This document shows, piece by piece, positions 52,372 to 60,359 of a stretch of DNA of 64,000 bases; within the stretch, counting starts at the first letter, position 1; each line of letters begins with the position of its first letter. The stretch covers positions 62,001 to 126,000 of the forward strand of contig NZ_JAWMWH010000003.1 of assembly GCF_037546185.1 (NCBI RefSeq), read 5' to 3'. The DNA comes from Nicoliella lavandulae. GTDB taxonomy: Bacteria > Bacillota > Bacilli > Lactobacillales > Lactobacillaceae. Both the position numbers and the translations under genes were made by a program. Under the pieces are notes generated by a model, which made no database searches, was not told the origin of the DNA, and saw only the letters and a program-made list of their open reading frames with translations.

Positions 52372-53280
52372 CTAGGCGGAAAGTTTCCGGTATTGAACCG
52401 GTGACTTTCCGCCTAGTTTTGTTTTAATACGATGATTATTGTAATAATCAATCCATATTTTCATTGACGACATTAAATCTTCTTTAAAGTCATAATTACA
52501 GTCCATGATTTCAGCTTTCATAATATGGAAAAATGATTCCATAGGTGAGTTATCTATACAATTCCCCTTACGGGACATACTTTGAAATATCTTATTCTTC
52601 TTAAGCTCTTTTTGCCAGATATGACTTTGATACTGAGCTCCCTGATCACTATGAATTGTCGTTCTGTATGGTAAATCCTTAACTAATTGAATAACTTCTT
52701 TCAACGGTTTCATAACACAGTTCATATTTGGATGGCTGCTAATGTTATAGGATATTATTTCACCAGAAAATAAATCCATAATAGGTGAAAGATAAATACG
52801 ATGATTAATATCACAATTTCCATATCTGAATTCACTGATATCAGTACAGAGCTTTTGATATGGTCTGTCAGTATTAAATCTTCGATTTAATTGATTTGAT
52901 TTAAGTTTTCCAACCTGACCACGATAGGAATTATACTTACGTGTTTTTCTTGAATATGATGAAGATAGTAAATTATTCTTTTTCATTATCTTTAATACTA
53001 GTTTGTGGTTAACACGGTATCCACGATTAGTTAATTCTAAACACACTCTTCTATATCCGTAGGATTTATTTTTATCTTTAATATCCTTGATAATTTTAGC
53101 GATTTCAGCGTGCTTATCAGGCTTATTTTGGATTGATCTAATATAATAATAAGTACTTCTAGATATCCTTAATGCCTTTAGTATTAATGTTTTAGTGGTA
53201 TGGTATTTCAGCCTTAGTTCGTCGATTATTTTAATAATTACTTCTGGTCTTCTTCGTCGTCTAAGGCCCTCAATTTTTTT
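52372..53280 (-). CDS. IS3-family transposase OrfB (DDE integrase), made by -1 frameshift
   Basis: Retroviral-type integrase catalytic domain. Counting from the slippery site at 53280, the catalytic acidic residues are near D147 (CTDISEFRYG), D212 (TTIHSDQGAQYQ) and E248 (NSPMESFFHIMKAE), a DD(35)E arrangement. The frame opens with KKIEGLRRRRRPEVIIKIID, so it is read as an OrfA-OrfB fusion after a -1 shift on TTAAAAAAATTG. An independent start at ATG 53046 would lose the N-terminal HTH_21 part (STYYYIRSIQNKPDKHAEI). Intact, so the element may still be active. Confidence 0.9.
   Translation of the reverse strand, partial: KKIEGLRRRRRPEVIIKIIDELRLKYHTTKTLILKALRISRSTYYYIRSIQNKPDKHAEIAKIIKDIKDKNKSYGYRRVCLELTNRGYRVNHKLVLKIMKKNNLLSSSYSRKTRKYNSYRGQVGKLKSNQLNRRFNTDRPYQKLCTDISEFRYGNCDINHRIYLSPIMDLFSGEIISYNISSHPNMNCVMKPLKEVIQLVKDLPYRTTIHSDQGAQYQSHIWQKELKKNKIFQSMSRKGNCIDNSPMESFFHIMKAEIMDCNYDFKEDLMSSMKIWIDYYNNHRIKTKLGGKSPVQYRKLSA
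52374..52422 (-). terminator. Hairpin overlapping the 3' end of orfB
   Basis: CTAGGCGGAAAGT pairs with ACTTTCCGCCTAG around a second inner pair (CCGG). The 3' arm includes the orfB stop codon. The second IS (63190-63235) keeps the same structure with compensating changes in the inner stem, so it is selected as RNA. Confidence 0.65.
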
Positions 53281-53747
53281 AAGAAGTCATTCTCTATTCT
53301 CAACATTAAATTTTCTTCTTCAATCTTCTTCAATTTTTCTTTATCGGTATTAGTATTGTTTGATTCGGCTTTGTTAGTTTTCCTTTTTGTCATGGCTTTT
53401 CTTTCCCTTCGGGACAATAAACCATCAATACCTTTTTGCTCTAGTCGTTTTTCCCAAGTCCAGATAGTTGATGGAGAAGGAATATTAAAATGATAAGCTG
53501 CCTCTGGATAAGATGATTTAGTCGTTTTCATCCAGTTTAATATATATTGTTTCTCTTTGGTAGAGTATTCGATTATATTCTTTCTTTTTTTAAGACCATT
53601 TAGTCCATGTTTTTTGTAACTCTTAACCCAACATAAAACAGTATTTCTACTTTTAACTCCAAAGTTTCTAGCCACCATTTGCGATCCCATACCGTTTAGG
53701 TATGCGTTAATTACATTTAATTTATCTTCTACTTTATATTTAGACAC
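53238..53747 (-). CDS. IS3-family transposase OrfA (DNA-binding)
   Basis: 169 residues from GTG 53747 (after GGGGTGTTTTTTT). Two helix-turn-helix segments (KLNVINAYLNGMGSQMVARN and YPEAAYHFNIPSPSTIWTWE) precede a basic region, then a coiled-coil Leu segment (KLKKIEEENLMLRIENDFLK), the usual OrfA layout. It overlaps orfB by 43 bases. The frame is also open upstream through the IS end into the yczE N-terminus, so host translation reads straight into OrfA. Confidence 0.88.
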   Translation of the reverse strand: MSKYKVEDKLNVINAYLNGMGSQMVARNFGVKSRNTVLCWVKSYKKHGLNGLKKRKNIIEYSTKEKQYILNWMKTTKSSYPEAAYHFNIPSPSTIWTWEKRLEQKGIDGLLSRRERKAMTKRKTNKAESNNTNTDKEKLKKIEEENLMLRIENDFLKKLRALDDEEDQK

Positions 53748-53754
53748 AAAAAAA

Positions 53755-53785
53755 CACCCCAAAGTTTTGTACAAACTTTGGGGTG
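53755..53785 (-). promoter_or_regulatory. Hairpin at the IS end insulating orfA
   Basis: A perfect 13 bp stem caccccaaagttt / aaactttggggtg with a 5 nt loop and, on the minus strand, a T7 run. It looks like a terminator placed right after the terminal repeat, and its 3' arm contains the GGGGTG ribosome binding site of orfA. Incoming host transcripts would either stop or hide that site, a known way for insertion sequences to limit transposase from outside promoters. Confidence 0.6.
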
Positions 53786-53791
53786 CAGTGC

Positions 53792-53969
53792 ATGTCGCCT
53801 GACCTAGAGTAATCGGTAAAATAAATGATAATATCTGCGGAACTGAGACTAATGAGCTAACCCCTAATTTACCACACGTAAATAATACTGTTCCTAAGGC
53901 TAATACATTTAATCCAACTAGATATAATAAAATCCACCAATATCCTTTTTTACTTTGCTGATTCATCAT
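53792..53969 (-). pseudogene. YczE/DUF6198-like membrane protein, N-terminal part
   Basis: ATG 53969 overlaps the stop of gntR by one base (TAATG), so translation is coupled. The first 59 codons give GYWWILLYLVGLNVLALGTV and LGVSSLVSVPQILSFILP, a first membrane segment and the conserved Ser/Pro-containing loop of the family, then the IS begins after LGQAT. The remaining 3' part is at 51859-52335. Confidence 0.85.
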
Positions 53970-54607
53970 TAAGCTTCCTTTCCATGGTTACCAACTCGTT
54001 CAATCATTTGAACTGCTGTCTTTGCATCACGCTCAATCAATGCATTAAATAGTCGATTATGGTAATCAATGTTTGTTTCAAAATCTGATTGTTGTTTTGT
54101 TAATTCTGCTAAATGTTGTTTCCATAGTGGCATTAACTCACGATACCACTTTGATAAATAAGTATTATTAGCTAGGTCAACAATTTTCGTATGAAATTTA
54201 ACATCAAGATCAATAAAATCTTTGAATTTGTGTTCACGTAATAGCTGATTTCGTCTGCCTAACATCGCTTTTAACGTTATCCATTCATCATCAGAAACAT
54301 CATCATTTACTAATTCATCAATAACCTCATGTTCAATCATCTTAATATTTTTGCGCAGCAATGGATTGTTAACTTGAACTTCAACCAGTTGTCTAACATA
54401 GGTCCCAGAACCCTGCTTAACGGTGACCACACCGGTGTATACCAAACTATGGATAGCTTCCCTAATTGTTGATCGACCTACGTTACAATATGTCATTAAC
54501 TGTTGCTCTGTTGGTAACTTATCACCTGCAGTTAAGCCATTTTCTCGAATATATTTAACAATATTTTGAGCAGCAACATGACTTAGGCTCCCCTTTTTAT
54601 TTGACAA
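53969..54607 (-). CDS. GntR-family transcriptional regulator, FadR subfamily
   Basis: 212 residues. Winged helix domain at about 8-72 (GDKLPTEQQLMTYCNVGRST, then QGSGTYVRQL), followed by an all-helical FCD ligand domain to the end (DLDVKFHTKIVDLANNTYLS, DYHNRLFNALIERDA). Start TTG 54607, 9 bases after GGAG. It shares an operon with the yczE-like gene by a one-base stop/start overlap, and a long palindrome covers its own promoter. The regulator is intact while its membrane-protein partner is split by the IS. Ligand unknown. Confidence 0.9.
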   Translation of the reverse strand: MSNKKGSLSHVAAQNIVKYIRENGLTAGDKLPTEQQLMTYCNVGRSTIREAIHSLVYTGVVTVKQGSGTYVRQLVEVQVNNPLLRKNIKMIEHEVIDELVNDDVSDDEWITLKAMLGRRNQLLREHKFKDFIDLDVKFHTKIVDLANNTYLSKWYRELMPLWKQHLAELTKQQSDFETNIDYHNRLFNALIERDAKTAVQMIERVGNHGKEA

Positions 54608-54623
54608 TTTAAATCACTCCATT

Positions 54624-54671
54624 AAATTCATCAGATGAATTAATAATACATCTGATGAATTTTTCGGTCAA
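54624..54671 (-). promoter_or_regulatory. Promoter and palindromic operator of the gntR operon
   Basis: -35 TTGACC (54666-54671), 17 bp spacer, -10 TATTAT (54643-54648). A perfect 14 bp inverted repeat, AAATTCATCAGATG (54624-54637) and CATCTGATGAATTT (54649-54662), has an 11 bp centre holding the -10. One arm fills the spacer and the other covers the start region. The left arm itself forms an ATTCATC-A-GATGAAT dyad. This is the expected layout for autorepression. Confidence 0.75.
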
Positions 54672-54719
54672 ATATTAACCATAAATGAGCTAAATAATGG
54701 TATTATAATACTTTGCACC

Positions 54720-54748
54720 TTGTTACATGCAGTATAAAGTTATATTAT
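54720..54748 (+). promoter_or_regulatory. Promoter of the oatA-like gene
   Basis: -35 TTGTTA (54720-54725), 17 bp spacer, -10 TATTAT (54743-54748), about 100 bases before ATG 54853. Confidence 0.6.
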
Positions 54749-54852
54749 TATAATTGTTTATTTTAAAACTAATTAAAGTAGGTGATTCATTAAATTAAAA
54801 TCCAAATTAAATTATTCTATAATTACTATAATTAAATATTTAGGAGTACAAA

Positions 54853-56751
54853 ATGCAAAATAAAAATAGCCGCCAAAACTCTTCACGTCGCTACATTACA
54901 GGACTAGACGGTATCAGAGCCATTGCGGTAATCGCGGTAATTATTTTTCACTTGCTGCCATATAGTATTAAGGGCGGATACCTAGGGGTTTCAATGTTCT
55001 TCAGTGTATCTGGATACTTAATCACGGATTTATTAATGCAAGAGTGGGAACGCAATAAGCGAATTAGTTTAAAAAACTTTTACTATCGCCGAATGCGGAG
55101 ATTATATCCAGCATTAGTGGTCATGGTTTTTGCAACTGGTACTTACATTACCCTTTTTCAAAGAAATCTTTTGACCAACTTAAGGGTCACCATTTGGACT
55201 AACCTTTTGTATGTATATAACTGGTGGGAAATTGGGCATGGCCAAAGTTACTTCGATCGTTTTCAAGGTGAATCTCCATTCACCCATTTATGGTCTCTGT
55301 CTATTGAAGCTCAGTACTATTTAATCTGGCCCATTTTATTGATTATCTTACTAAAAATACTTAGATCAAGAAGACGGATTTTATACTTATTGGTGCCACT
55401 ATCAGCTTTAGCAACAATATGGATGACAATGGTTTATCACTCCACTAGTAATATTAATCGGGTTTACTATGGAACCGATACGCGGATGTTTTCAATTCTG
55501 TTTGGGGTTACCCTTGCTATCTTGTTACCATCTAATCATTTTAAGAAGTTTTTGCGACCAGTAATTAATCCAATTTTAACTTGGCTAGGGATACTATCAA
55601 TGGGTGGAATTATCTATTTACTATTTAGTCTATCTGGTCAGGCAGCTGCTACGTATAATTGGGGGATGGGAGCAATTTCTCTCCTTACTGTAATTCTAAT
55701 TGCAACTTGTGTTAATCCAAATACTAGTGTTAATCGTTTATTGACTAACCCAATCTTTAGATGGATTGGAACCCGTAGTTATGGCATCTATTTATATCAA
55801 TTTCCGGTCATGATTTTTTATGAAGCTAAGGTGTTAACGATTGGGGCACATCCCGTGGCCAATGCAATCATTGAAATCGCAATCATTCTAATCATTAGTG
55901 AAATCTCATACCGCTGGATTGAATCACCACTACGGCATTTCAACTTCAATCTGAAGGCCCAGGATATAGCTTCACTATTTAAAGCTAATTCTAAATATGG
56001 TAAAAAACGACTACTATTGATTCCGCTTACTGTTCTTGTAGTTATTACGGCAGTTGGTGCTACACAAGAGCCATCTCAAGCTGAACCAAAGCATAGTTTA
56101 AAACGGACAATTCAAAAGAATGAGGCCTTAATTAAGGCTAAAAACGATAAAACTAAGTTTACTCAAGCTGATGATAGTAAAAAAGAATCAGTTAAAAAAG
56201 ATAAAAAAATCAAACTTACTCGTGCTGAACGTAGTATTGCTAAGCAGTATCAACTAAGTCATAACCAAGTCTTAACTGCACGTAAGATGCCACTAACTGC
56301 GATTGGTGATTCAGTTATGGCAGACTCGTCAGTTGATTTACAGAAAGTATTCACTAATTCATATGTATCAGCTCAAGTCGGTCGCCAAATTTGGCAAGCC
56401 CCAGATGTAATTGATGAATTAAAGCAACAGCAACGATTGGCTAGTAACGTGTTAATCAACTTAGGTACCAATAGCCCTATGAACGATGAACAACTGAAAA
56501 CGGTCATCCATAAGATTGGGCATAATCGTCAAATATATTGGATCAATGTTCACGTCCCAACAATGTATTGGGAAGGTGAAGTTAACATGACTCTTGCTAA
56601 GGCTGCTAAGAAATATCATAATTTACACATAATTGATTGGCATTCATATAGTAAGAACAAACCACAATTATTTTGGGATGATCATGTCCACCCCAATCCA
56701 GTAGGAAATCAAAAATACGTTGGTTTAATTACTCGTTCAATTATTAAATAA
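54853..56751 (+). CDS. oatA: OatA-like peptidoglycan O-acetyltransferase
   Basis: 632 residues. Residues ~14-380 form an acyltransferase-3 membrane domain with about 10-11 segments (GLDGIRAIAVIAVIIFHLLP, FFSVSGYLITDLLMQE, FTHLWSLSIEAQYYLIWP). A charged linker follows, and an extracellular SGNH hydrolase-like domain runs from about 475 to the end: block I Ser near 485 (AIGDSVMAD), Asn in NLGTNSP, and the Asp/His pair near 610 (WDDHVHPNP). This two-domain form moves acetyl groups across the membrane and places them on muramic acid, giving lysozyme resistance. Start ATG 54853 after AGGAG. A paralogue modifying another wall polymer is possible. Confidence 0.88.
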   Translation: MQNKNSRQNSSRRYITGLDGIRAIAVIAVIIFHLLPYSIKGGYLGVSMFFSVSGYLITDLLMQEWERNKRISLKNFYYRRMRRLYPALVVMVFATGTYITLFQRNLLTNLRVTIWTNLLYVYNWWEIGHGQSYFDRFQGESPFTHLWSLSIEAQYYLIWPILLIILLKILRSRRRILYLLVPLSALATIWMTMVYHSTSNINRVYYGTDTRMFSILFGVTLAILLPSNHFKKFLRPVINPILTWLGILSMGGIIYLLFSLSGQAAATYNWGMGAISLLTVILIATCVNPNTSVNRLLTNPIFRWIGTRSYGIYLYQFPVMIFYEAKVLTIGAHPVANAIIEIAIILIISEISYRWIESPLRHFNFNLKAQDIASLFKANSKYGKKRLLLIPLTVLVVITAVGATQEPSQAEPKHSLKRTIQKNEALIKAKNDKTKFTQADDSKKESVKKDKKIKLTRAERSIAKQYQLSHNQVLTARKMPLTAIGDSVMADSSVDLQKVFTNSYVSAQVGRQIWQAPDVIDELKQQQRLASNVLINLGTNSPMNDEQLKTVIHKIGHNRQIYWINVHVPTMYWEGEVNMTLAKAAKKYHNLHIIDWHSYSKNKPQLFWDDHVHPNPVGNQKYVGLITRSIIK

Positions 56752-56755
56752 ACTC

Positions 56756-56790
56756 AAAAGAAGCTTTCGCAAAAAACGAAAGCTTCTTTT
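56756..56790. terminator. Bidirectional terminator between oatA and the second OppA-like gene
   Basis: Perfect 14 bp stem aaaagaagctttcg / cgaaagcttctttt, 7 nt A-rich loop, T and A runs; serves both convergent genes. Confidence 0.88.
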
Positions 56791-56799
56791 TTTACATAG

Positions 56800-58434
56800 C
56801 TATTTAATATAGGTGTACTTATAGTTCCATTGGGTTCCCGCAGTGTTATGAATAATGTTTTTAACATTTGGTTGTTGAAGATAATAAGTGTCGTCTTGGA
56901 ATAATGGTGACATTCCTTGATCTTGATTTAACACCTTACTTGCATTAATTAAATCCTGCCATCTTTTTTCAGCATTATTAGCATCCTGATTAGCGGCCCG
57001 ATTTATTAATTCATTATAATGAGGATTATTATATTTACCAGTATTATAAGGCGTATTAGCAAGTGGGATTTGTAGGAACGTAATTGGATCCTTAAAATCA
57101 CCACCCCATCCGGAAAGACTAAAGTCAAATTCACCCTTTTGTCCTTCTTGATTAGCAATTTGGGATGGAACACTTCTGAGGTTAAGTGTGAAGCCCTTTA
57201 ATACAGATTCTAATTGACCCTTTAAGTATTGAGTAACCACTCCATTATTCGGATCATCATTACTTGATAATAGCGTTAGTGACACATTTTTAACGCCAAG
57301 TTCCTTCAACCCTTTATTCCAATATTGTTTAGCCAACGTTGGATTATAGTTCAAGGTATTTTTAACCGTTTGTTGATCGGCAAAATCTGTTCCAGTCTTA
57401 GGGTCATTGGCAAGTCCATGGGGCACAAACCCGGTTGTGATTGCTGATTTATATCCTAATACCTTTTTAGATAGTAACGAGCGGTCAATCGCTAGTGAAA
57501 TAGCGCGTCTAATGTTAACATTATTAATAACTTTTTTATTTTTAGCATTTGGATCATTAAAGTTATATTTTAAATATGAAATCATTGAATATGAATAATC
57601 CTTTAAATTAGGATCTTTTTGGTAGTTACGTAACTGTTCAGTTGAAAGTGCTGTTACATCTAGTTTATCCTGTTTGTATAGATTCAAGCTAGTGGTTGGA
57701 CTTTGAATCACATTGTAGTTAATGCGTTTTAACTTAACAACCTTATGATCCCAATATTCATTATTTTTAACGTAAGCCCACGTGTTTCCAGTTCCATTCC
57801 AGTTCACAATTTTAAATGGTCCGGAATAAAGCATAAATTGAGATTTAGTTCCGTACTTACTACCATACTTCTTAACTGCTTTTTCGCTCTGGGGTCCGAA
57901 CAATGGATAAGCCATCAACGTCTTAAAATAAGCAACTGGTTTAACCAATGAGATTTGAACTGTATGCGAATTAATGGCTTTAATCCCTAACTTATCTGGT
58001 GCCATTTTACCAGCTGTAATCGCAGCACCATTGACAATACTATCAAATAAATACGAATACTGTGACTTAGTTTTTGGATTAACGGTTCGTTGCCATGAGT
58101 ACACAAAGTCGTTAGCAGTAATTGGTGAACCATCACTCCACTTAGCATTCCGTAGTTTAAACGTCCAAGTTTTACCGTCCTTACTACTAGTACCACTAGT
58201 TGCTAATCCTGGTGTTGTTGCACCATTCTTACCAAGGCGATAGAAACTTTCAAAAACATTTCCAGTGGACCCATATCCAGTAGATTTAGAAATATCAATT
58301 GTTGGCAATGGCGATTCGGCAGCTAAGTTTAAAGTTTGTGATTTAGAATCTTGATTGCCATTCTGTTTGCCACAGGCAGCAAGGGTCGTTCCTAATAAGA
58401 CAGTTAATGCAGCAGTTGCAAGTATTTTTTTCAT
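56800..58434 (-). CDS. OppA-like peptide-binding lipoprotein (behind a leader attenuator)
   Basis: 544 residues. Lipoprotein signal with lipobox LAAC (Cys near residue 21). Family-5 solute-binding fold with SKDGKTWTFKLRNAKWSDG, DFVYSWQRTVNPKT and RRAISLAIDRSLLSKKVLG. It binds peptides for an Opp-type importer not encoded in the window. It is clearly related to the protein at 48616 through the same blocks but is diverged. ATG 58434 follows AGGAG. The gene is preceded by a terminator (58483-58526), a 32-codon leader ORF and a strong promoter, so expression depends on read-through of the leader. Confidence 0.9.
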   Translation of the reverse strand: MKKILATAALTVLLGTTLAACGKQNGNQDSKSQTLNLAAESPLPTIDISKSTGYGSTGNVFESFYRLGKNGATTPGLATSGTSSKDGKTWTFKLRNAKWSDGSPITANDFVYSWQRTVNPKTKSQYSYLFDSIVNGAAITAGKMAPDKLGIKAINSHTVQISLVKPVAYFKTLMAYPLFGPQSEKAVKKYGSKYGTKSQFMLYSGPFKIVNWNGTGNTWAYVKNNEYWDHKVVKLKRINYNVIQSPTTSLNLYKQDKLDVTALSTEQLRNYQKDPNLKDYSYSMISYLKYNFNDPNAKNKKVINNVNIRRAISLAIDRSLLSKKVLGYKSAITTGFVPHGLANDPKTGTDFADQQTVKNTLNYNPTLAKQYWNKGLKELGVKNVSLTLLSSNDDPNNGVVTQYLKGQLESVLKGFTLNLRSVPSQIANQEGQKGEFDFSLSGWGGDFKDPITFLQIPLANTPYNTGKYNNPHYNELINRAANQDANNAEKRWQDLINASKVLNQDQGMSPLFQDDTYYLQQPNVKNIIHNTAGTQWNYKYTYIK

Positions 58435-58482
58435 GATTTCACTCCTATAAGTATTATTACCAAATCGATTTCAACAAAAAAA

Positions 58483-58526
58483 GCCACTGTCGTTAACTAA
58501 CGAATTCGTTAGCTAACGACAGTGGC
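58483..58526 (-). terminator. Leader terminator 49 bases upstream of the OppA-like gene
   Basis: On the minus strand, 22 bp arms (GCCACTGTCGTTAGCTAACG... / ...TTAACGACAGTGGC) pair with one mismatch and are followed by a T7 run. It stands between the leader promoter and the oppA-like start codon, so it must be bypassed for expression. This is the hallmark of attenuation. Confidence 0.85.
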
Positions 58527-58610
58527 TTTAATATGTACGATCATTTAAGGCTTAATTATCAAACAATGGCTGATCGTACCATAAAAAAGGTTACCACATT
58601 CGTGCTAACG
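58507..58610 (-). promoter_or_regulatory. Candidate antiterminator pairing in the leader
   Basis: Leader-ORF segment CGTTAGC (58604-58610) is complementary to GCTAACG in the terminator 5' arm (58507-58513). GTGGT (58593-58597) is complementary to GCCAC in the same arm (58522-58526, one G-U). A separate hairpin, GTACGATCA/TGATCGTAC (58535-58543 with 58571-58579), folds the RNA between them and covers the leader stop codon. Forming the long-range pairs would break the terminator. The model is inferred from complementarity only. Confidence 0.5.
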
Positions 58611-58657
58611 ATTGTTTGACAACATAGACACATTGATACTAATTGATAGTTACTCAT
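58559..58657 (-). CDS. 32-residue Cys-rich leader peptide
   Basis: A short frame with a very strong ribosome binding site (GAGGAGGG, 6 bases before ATG 58657), 37 bases after the promoter's -10. It begins MSNYQLVSMCLCCQTIV and ends at TGA 58559-58561, 125 bases before the OppA-like start. Cys codons occur at positions 10, 12 and 13 (TGT-CTA-TGT-TGT), unusual for so short a peptide and for proteins here generally. Its RNA can form two alternative pairings (see the regulatory entry). It is best explained as a ribosome-sensing leader peptide; a free small protein cannot be excluded. Confidence 0.7.
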   Translation of the reverse strand: MSNYQLVSMCLCCQTIVSTNVVTFFMVRSAIV

Positions 58658-58693
58658 GGATAACCCTCCTCTTTTGCGTGATTTGATGATTCA

Positions 58694-58722
58694 ATAATAT
58701 TAAAGATTAGATTAAATGTCAA
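58694..58722 (-). promoter_or_regulatory. Strong promoter of the leader-OppA unit
   Basis: -35 TTGACA (58717-58722), 17 bp spacer, -10 TATTAT (58694-58699). It is among the best matches to consensus in the window and drives the leader peptide and, after read-through, the OppA-like gene. Confidence 0.85.
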
Positions 58723-58770
58723 TGATAATTTAATAAATTTTTGAAACATAAAATCATTAAAAATTTAAAA

Positions 58771-58800
58771 GCACCATTGCTTACGGTAAGCAATGGTGCC
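58771..58800 (-). terminator. Terminator downstream of the ThrE pair
   Basis: Perfect stem gcaccattgcttac / gtaagcaatggtgc with a minimal loop. The T-rich side follows on the minus strand, so it ends transcripts coming from the thrE-like genes, whose last stop is at 59021. Confidence 0.75.
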
Positions 58801-59020
58801 ATTCGAGGAAAATTAATGATGTACCTATTTAGATCAAATAATTATGTAACCACAATAGAAGTTATATTTACTAGTCATTAAAGGAGTTCAATTGTTTAGA
58901 TTAGTAATTATTTAATCTATTGTTATTTTACAACAATTATAATTAAAAGTAAATTAAAAAATTAAAGAAAAACTAATGTAATAAAAAATTAGTTATTTGT
59001 TTTTTATTATTAATAATAAA
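58801..59020. other. AT-rich intergenic stretch without a gene
   Basis: This lies between the ThrE terminator and the ThrE 3' end. A good AAAGGAG at about 58881 precedes only a 7-codon frame (TTG to TAA), which I do not call a gene. No structured RNA recognised. Confidence 0.55.
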
Positions 59021-59461
59021 TTATATAATTTTTAAAATCATTGGCTTAATTGTTCTAAAAATCATTTCACCAATAATAAACCCAATAACTAATGAGATTG
59101 CAATTAACAATGTCTTTAGCAATCCCTGCATGGCCAATTGGTTTAACCCCAATGTTAACTGCTCCATACTCTTATAAAATAGTGCCCCTGGTACCAGTGA
59201 AATTACAGCTGGGACAAATACAATATTGACCGGGGTTTTAACTAACATTGATTCTATATTTGCAAATAAGCCCACTACAATCGCCGGTAATAAATTAGAT
59301 AAAATCACATTGGCACCAAGACTACTAGCAATAATATATACTACCCAAGCCATTGCACCGACAATTCCAGAACAAATCAACGTCCGTCTAGGGACATTAG
59401 TTATCACTCCAAAGCCCCAGGTTGATAAGAACGCAAAAATAAATTCAACTAATATATTCAT
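59021..59461 (-). CDS. Threonine/serine exporter, ThrE C-terminal half (ThrE_2/DUF3815 type)
   Basis: 146 residues with five hydrophobic segments (LVEFIFAFLSTWGFGVITNV, IVGAMAWVVYIIASSLGANV, PVNIVFVPAVISLVPGALFY). It corresponds to the C-terminal membrane domain of ThrE, encoded as a separate gene as is common in Firmicutes. Start ATG 59461, two bases after the stop of the preceding gene; the longer frame from 59476 would overlap that gene. It works as a complex with its neighbour to export Thr/Ser. Confidence 0.87.
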   Translation of the reverse strand: MNILVEFIFAFLSTWGFGVITNVPRRTLICSGIVGAMAWVVYIIASSLGANVILSNLLPAIVVGLFANIESMLVKTPVNIVFVPAVISLVPGALFYKSMEQLTLGLNQLAMQGLLKTLLIAISLVIGFIIGEMIFRTIKPMILKII

Positions 59462-59462
59462 T

Positions 59463-60269
59463 TTAAATGCCACCAATCGTAAATCGAATTAACAACTTGC
59501 CAATAATCACACCACCACTAATTGCAATTGCAACCATGGTCGCATCCATCCCTAAAATTAACCCAGATAAAATATTCTTAGACATGATCTCACGGAATGA
59601 ATTCGTCAATGCAATACCAGGAACGATGGGCATTAACGAACTAAAAATGATCATATCATCATTAGTTCCCGTAATCATCGTACCAATAATTGCTGCTAGT
59701 AATCCGATTACTAAGCCACCACAAGCAACTGGTAGATATGGGGTTTTAGAATGCCCAGTCATAAAGCGTGTTGCTAAAAAGCCCATAATCCCAACAAAAA
59801 AGGCAAAAAATAAATTTGTCCAATGGGTCCTAAACAATAGTAATGGTGCAATTGAAACTAATCCCGCAGCTAAAATTTTTCGTCTTAAGGTAAAATCAAT
59901 GACTTTATTGCGTATGCGTCGATACTCTTTTTGTAATTGTGAATATGTAATCTGATCACTTACGAACAATCGTGACAGATTATTAATCTCATCGACCTTT
60001 TGAAAATTAAAATCATGGCCCTTAACTTTCATAATCTGATTTTTGATTCCATTTTCATAGTAAACAAAAATAACCCCTAATTCCGCATAGCATCGCAAGT
60101 CAGGAACCCCTGCTTTATGCCCAATAAATTCAACCGTGGTCTCAACTCGGTTAATTTCTGCACCACTTTCAATTAACGTTCGACCTAGTTTACAGCAAAA
60201 ATTAGCAATTTGATCTTGCATTTTAGCATCCAACTTACCCACCCCATTAAAGTCTTTAATTATGGTCAT
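59463..60269 (-). CDS. Threonine/serine exporter, ThrE N-terminal half (DUF1212 type)
   Basis: 268 residues. The soluble N-terminal part (IANFCCKLGRTLIESGAEIN, RVETTVEFIGHKAG) carries the family signature with the Glu and Arg of the putative periplasmic hydrolase-like site, followed by five membrane segments from about residue 130. It pairs with the downstream 146-residue half. The start is uncertain: ATG 60269 has no clear ribosome binding site, whereas TTG 60233 lies behind GGGGTGGG and would shorten the protein by 12 residues. It is divergent from the MFS gene. Confidence 0.85.
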   Translation of the reverse strand: MTIIKDFNGVGKLDAKMQDQIANFCCKLGRTLIESGAEINRVETTVEFIGHKAGVPDLRCYAELGVIFVYYENGIKNQIMKVKGHDFNFQKVDEINNLSRLFVSDQITYSQLQKEYRRIRNKVIDFTLRRKILAAGLVSIAPLLLFRTHWTNLFFAFFVGIMGFLATRFMTGHSKTPYLPVACGGLVIGLLAAIIGTMITGTNDDMIIFSSLMPIVPGIALTNSFREIMSKNILSGLILGMDATMVAIAISGGVIIGKLLIRFTIGGI

Positions 60270-60359
60270 TATAGCATGTTACATGGCTTTAAATTAAATC
60301 AATTATAGCAAAATAATGTTATAATAAAATCGTTTAAAAATTATTAATTAAGCATTGGA

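Larger units (their letters stand above)
52336..53791 (-). mobile_element. IS3-family insertion sequence, IS150-like, 1,456 bp
   Basis: The ends are inverted copies of TGCACCCCAAA(A)GTT(T)GTACA. It is flanked by ATGT at 52332-52335 and 53792-53795, a 4 bp target duplication (one-base ambiguity). It encodes orfA and orfB in overlapping frames joined at an A7 run (53274-53280). The host yczE-like reading frame is restored when the element and one duplicate are removed, which confirms the boundaries. The insertion is in the same orientation as the host gene. Confidence 0.92.

Noticed and set aside
58881..58916. AAAGGAG followed by a short TTG frame
   Set aside because: Only seven codons to the stop, with no conserved context.
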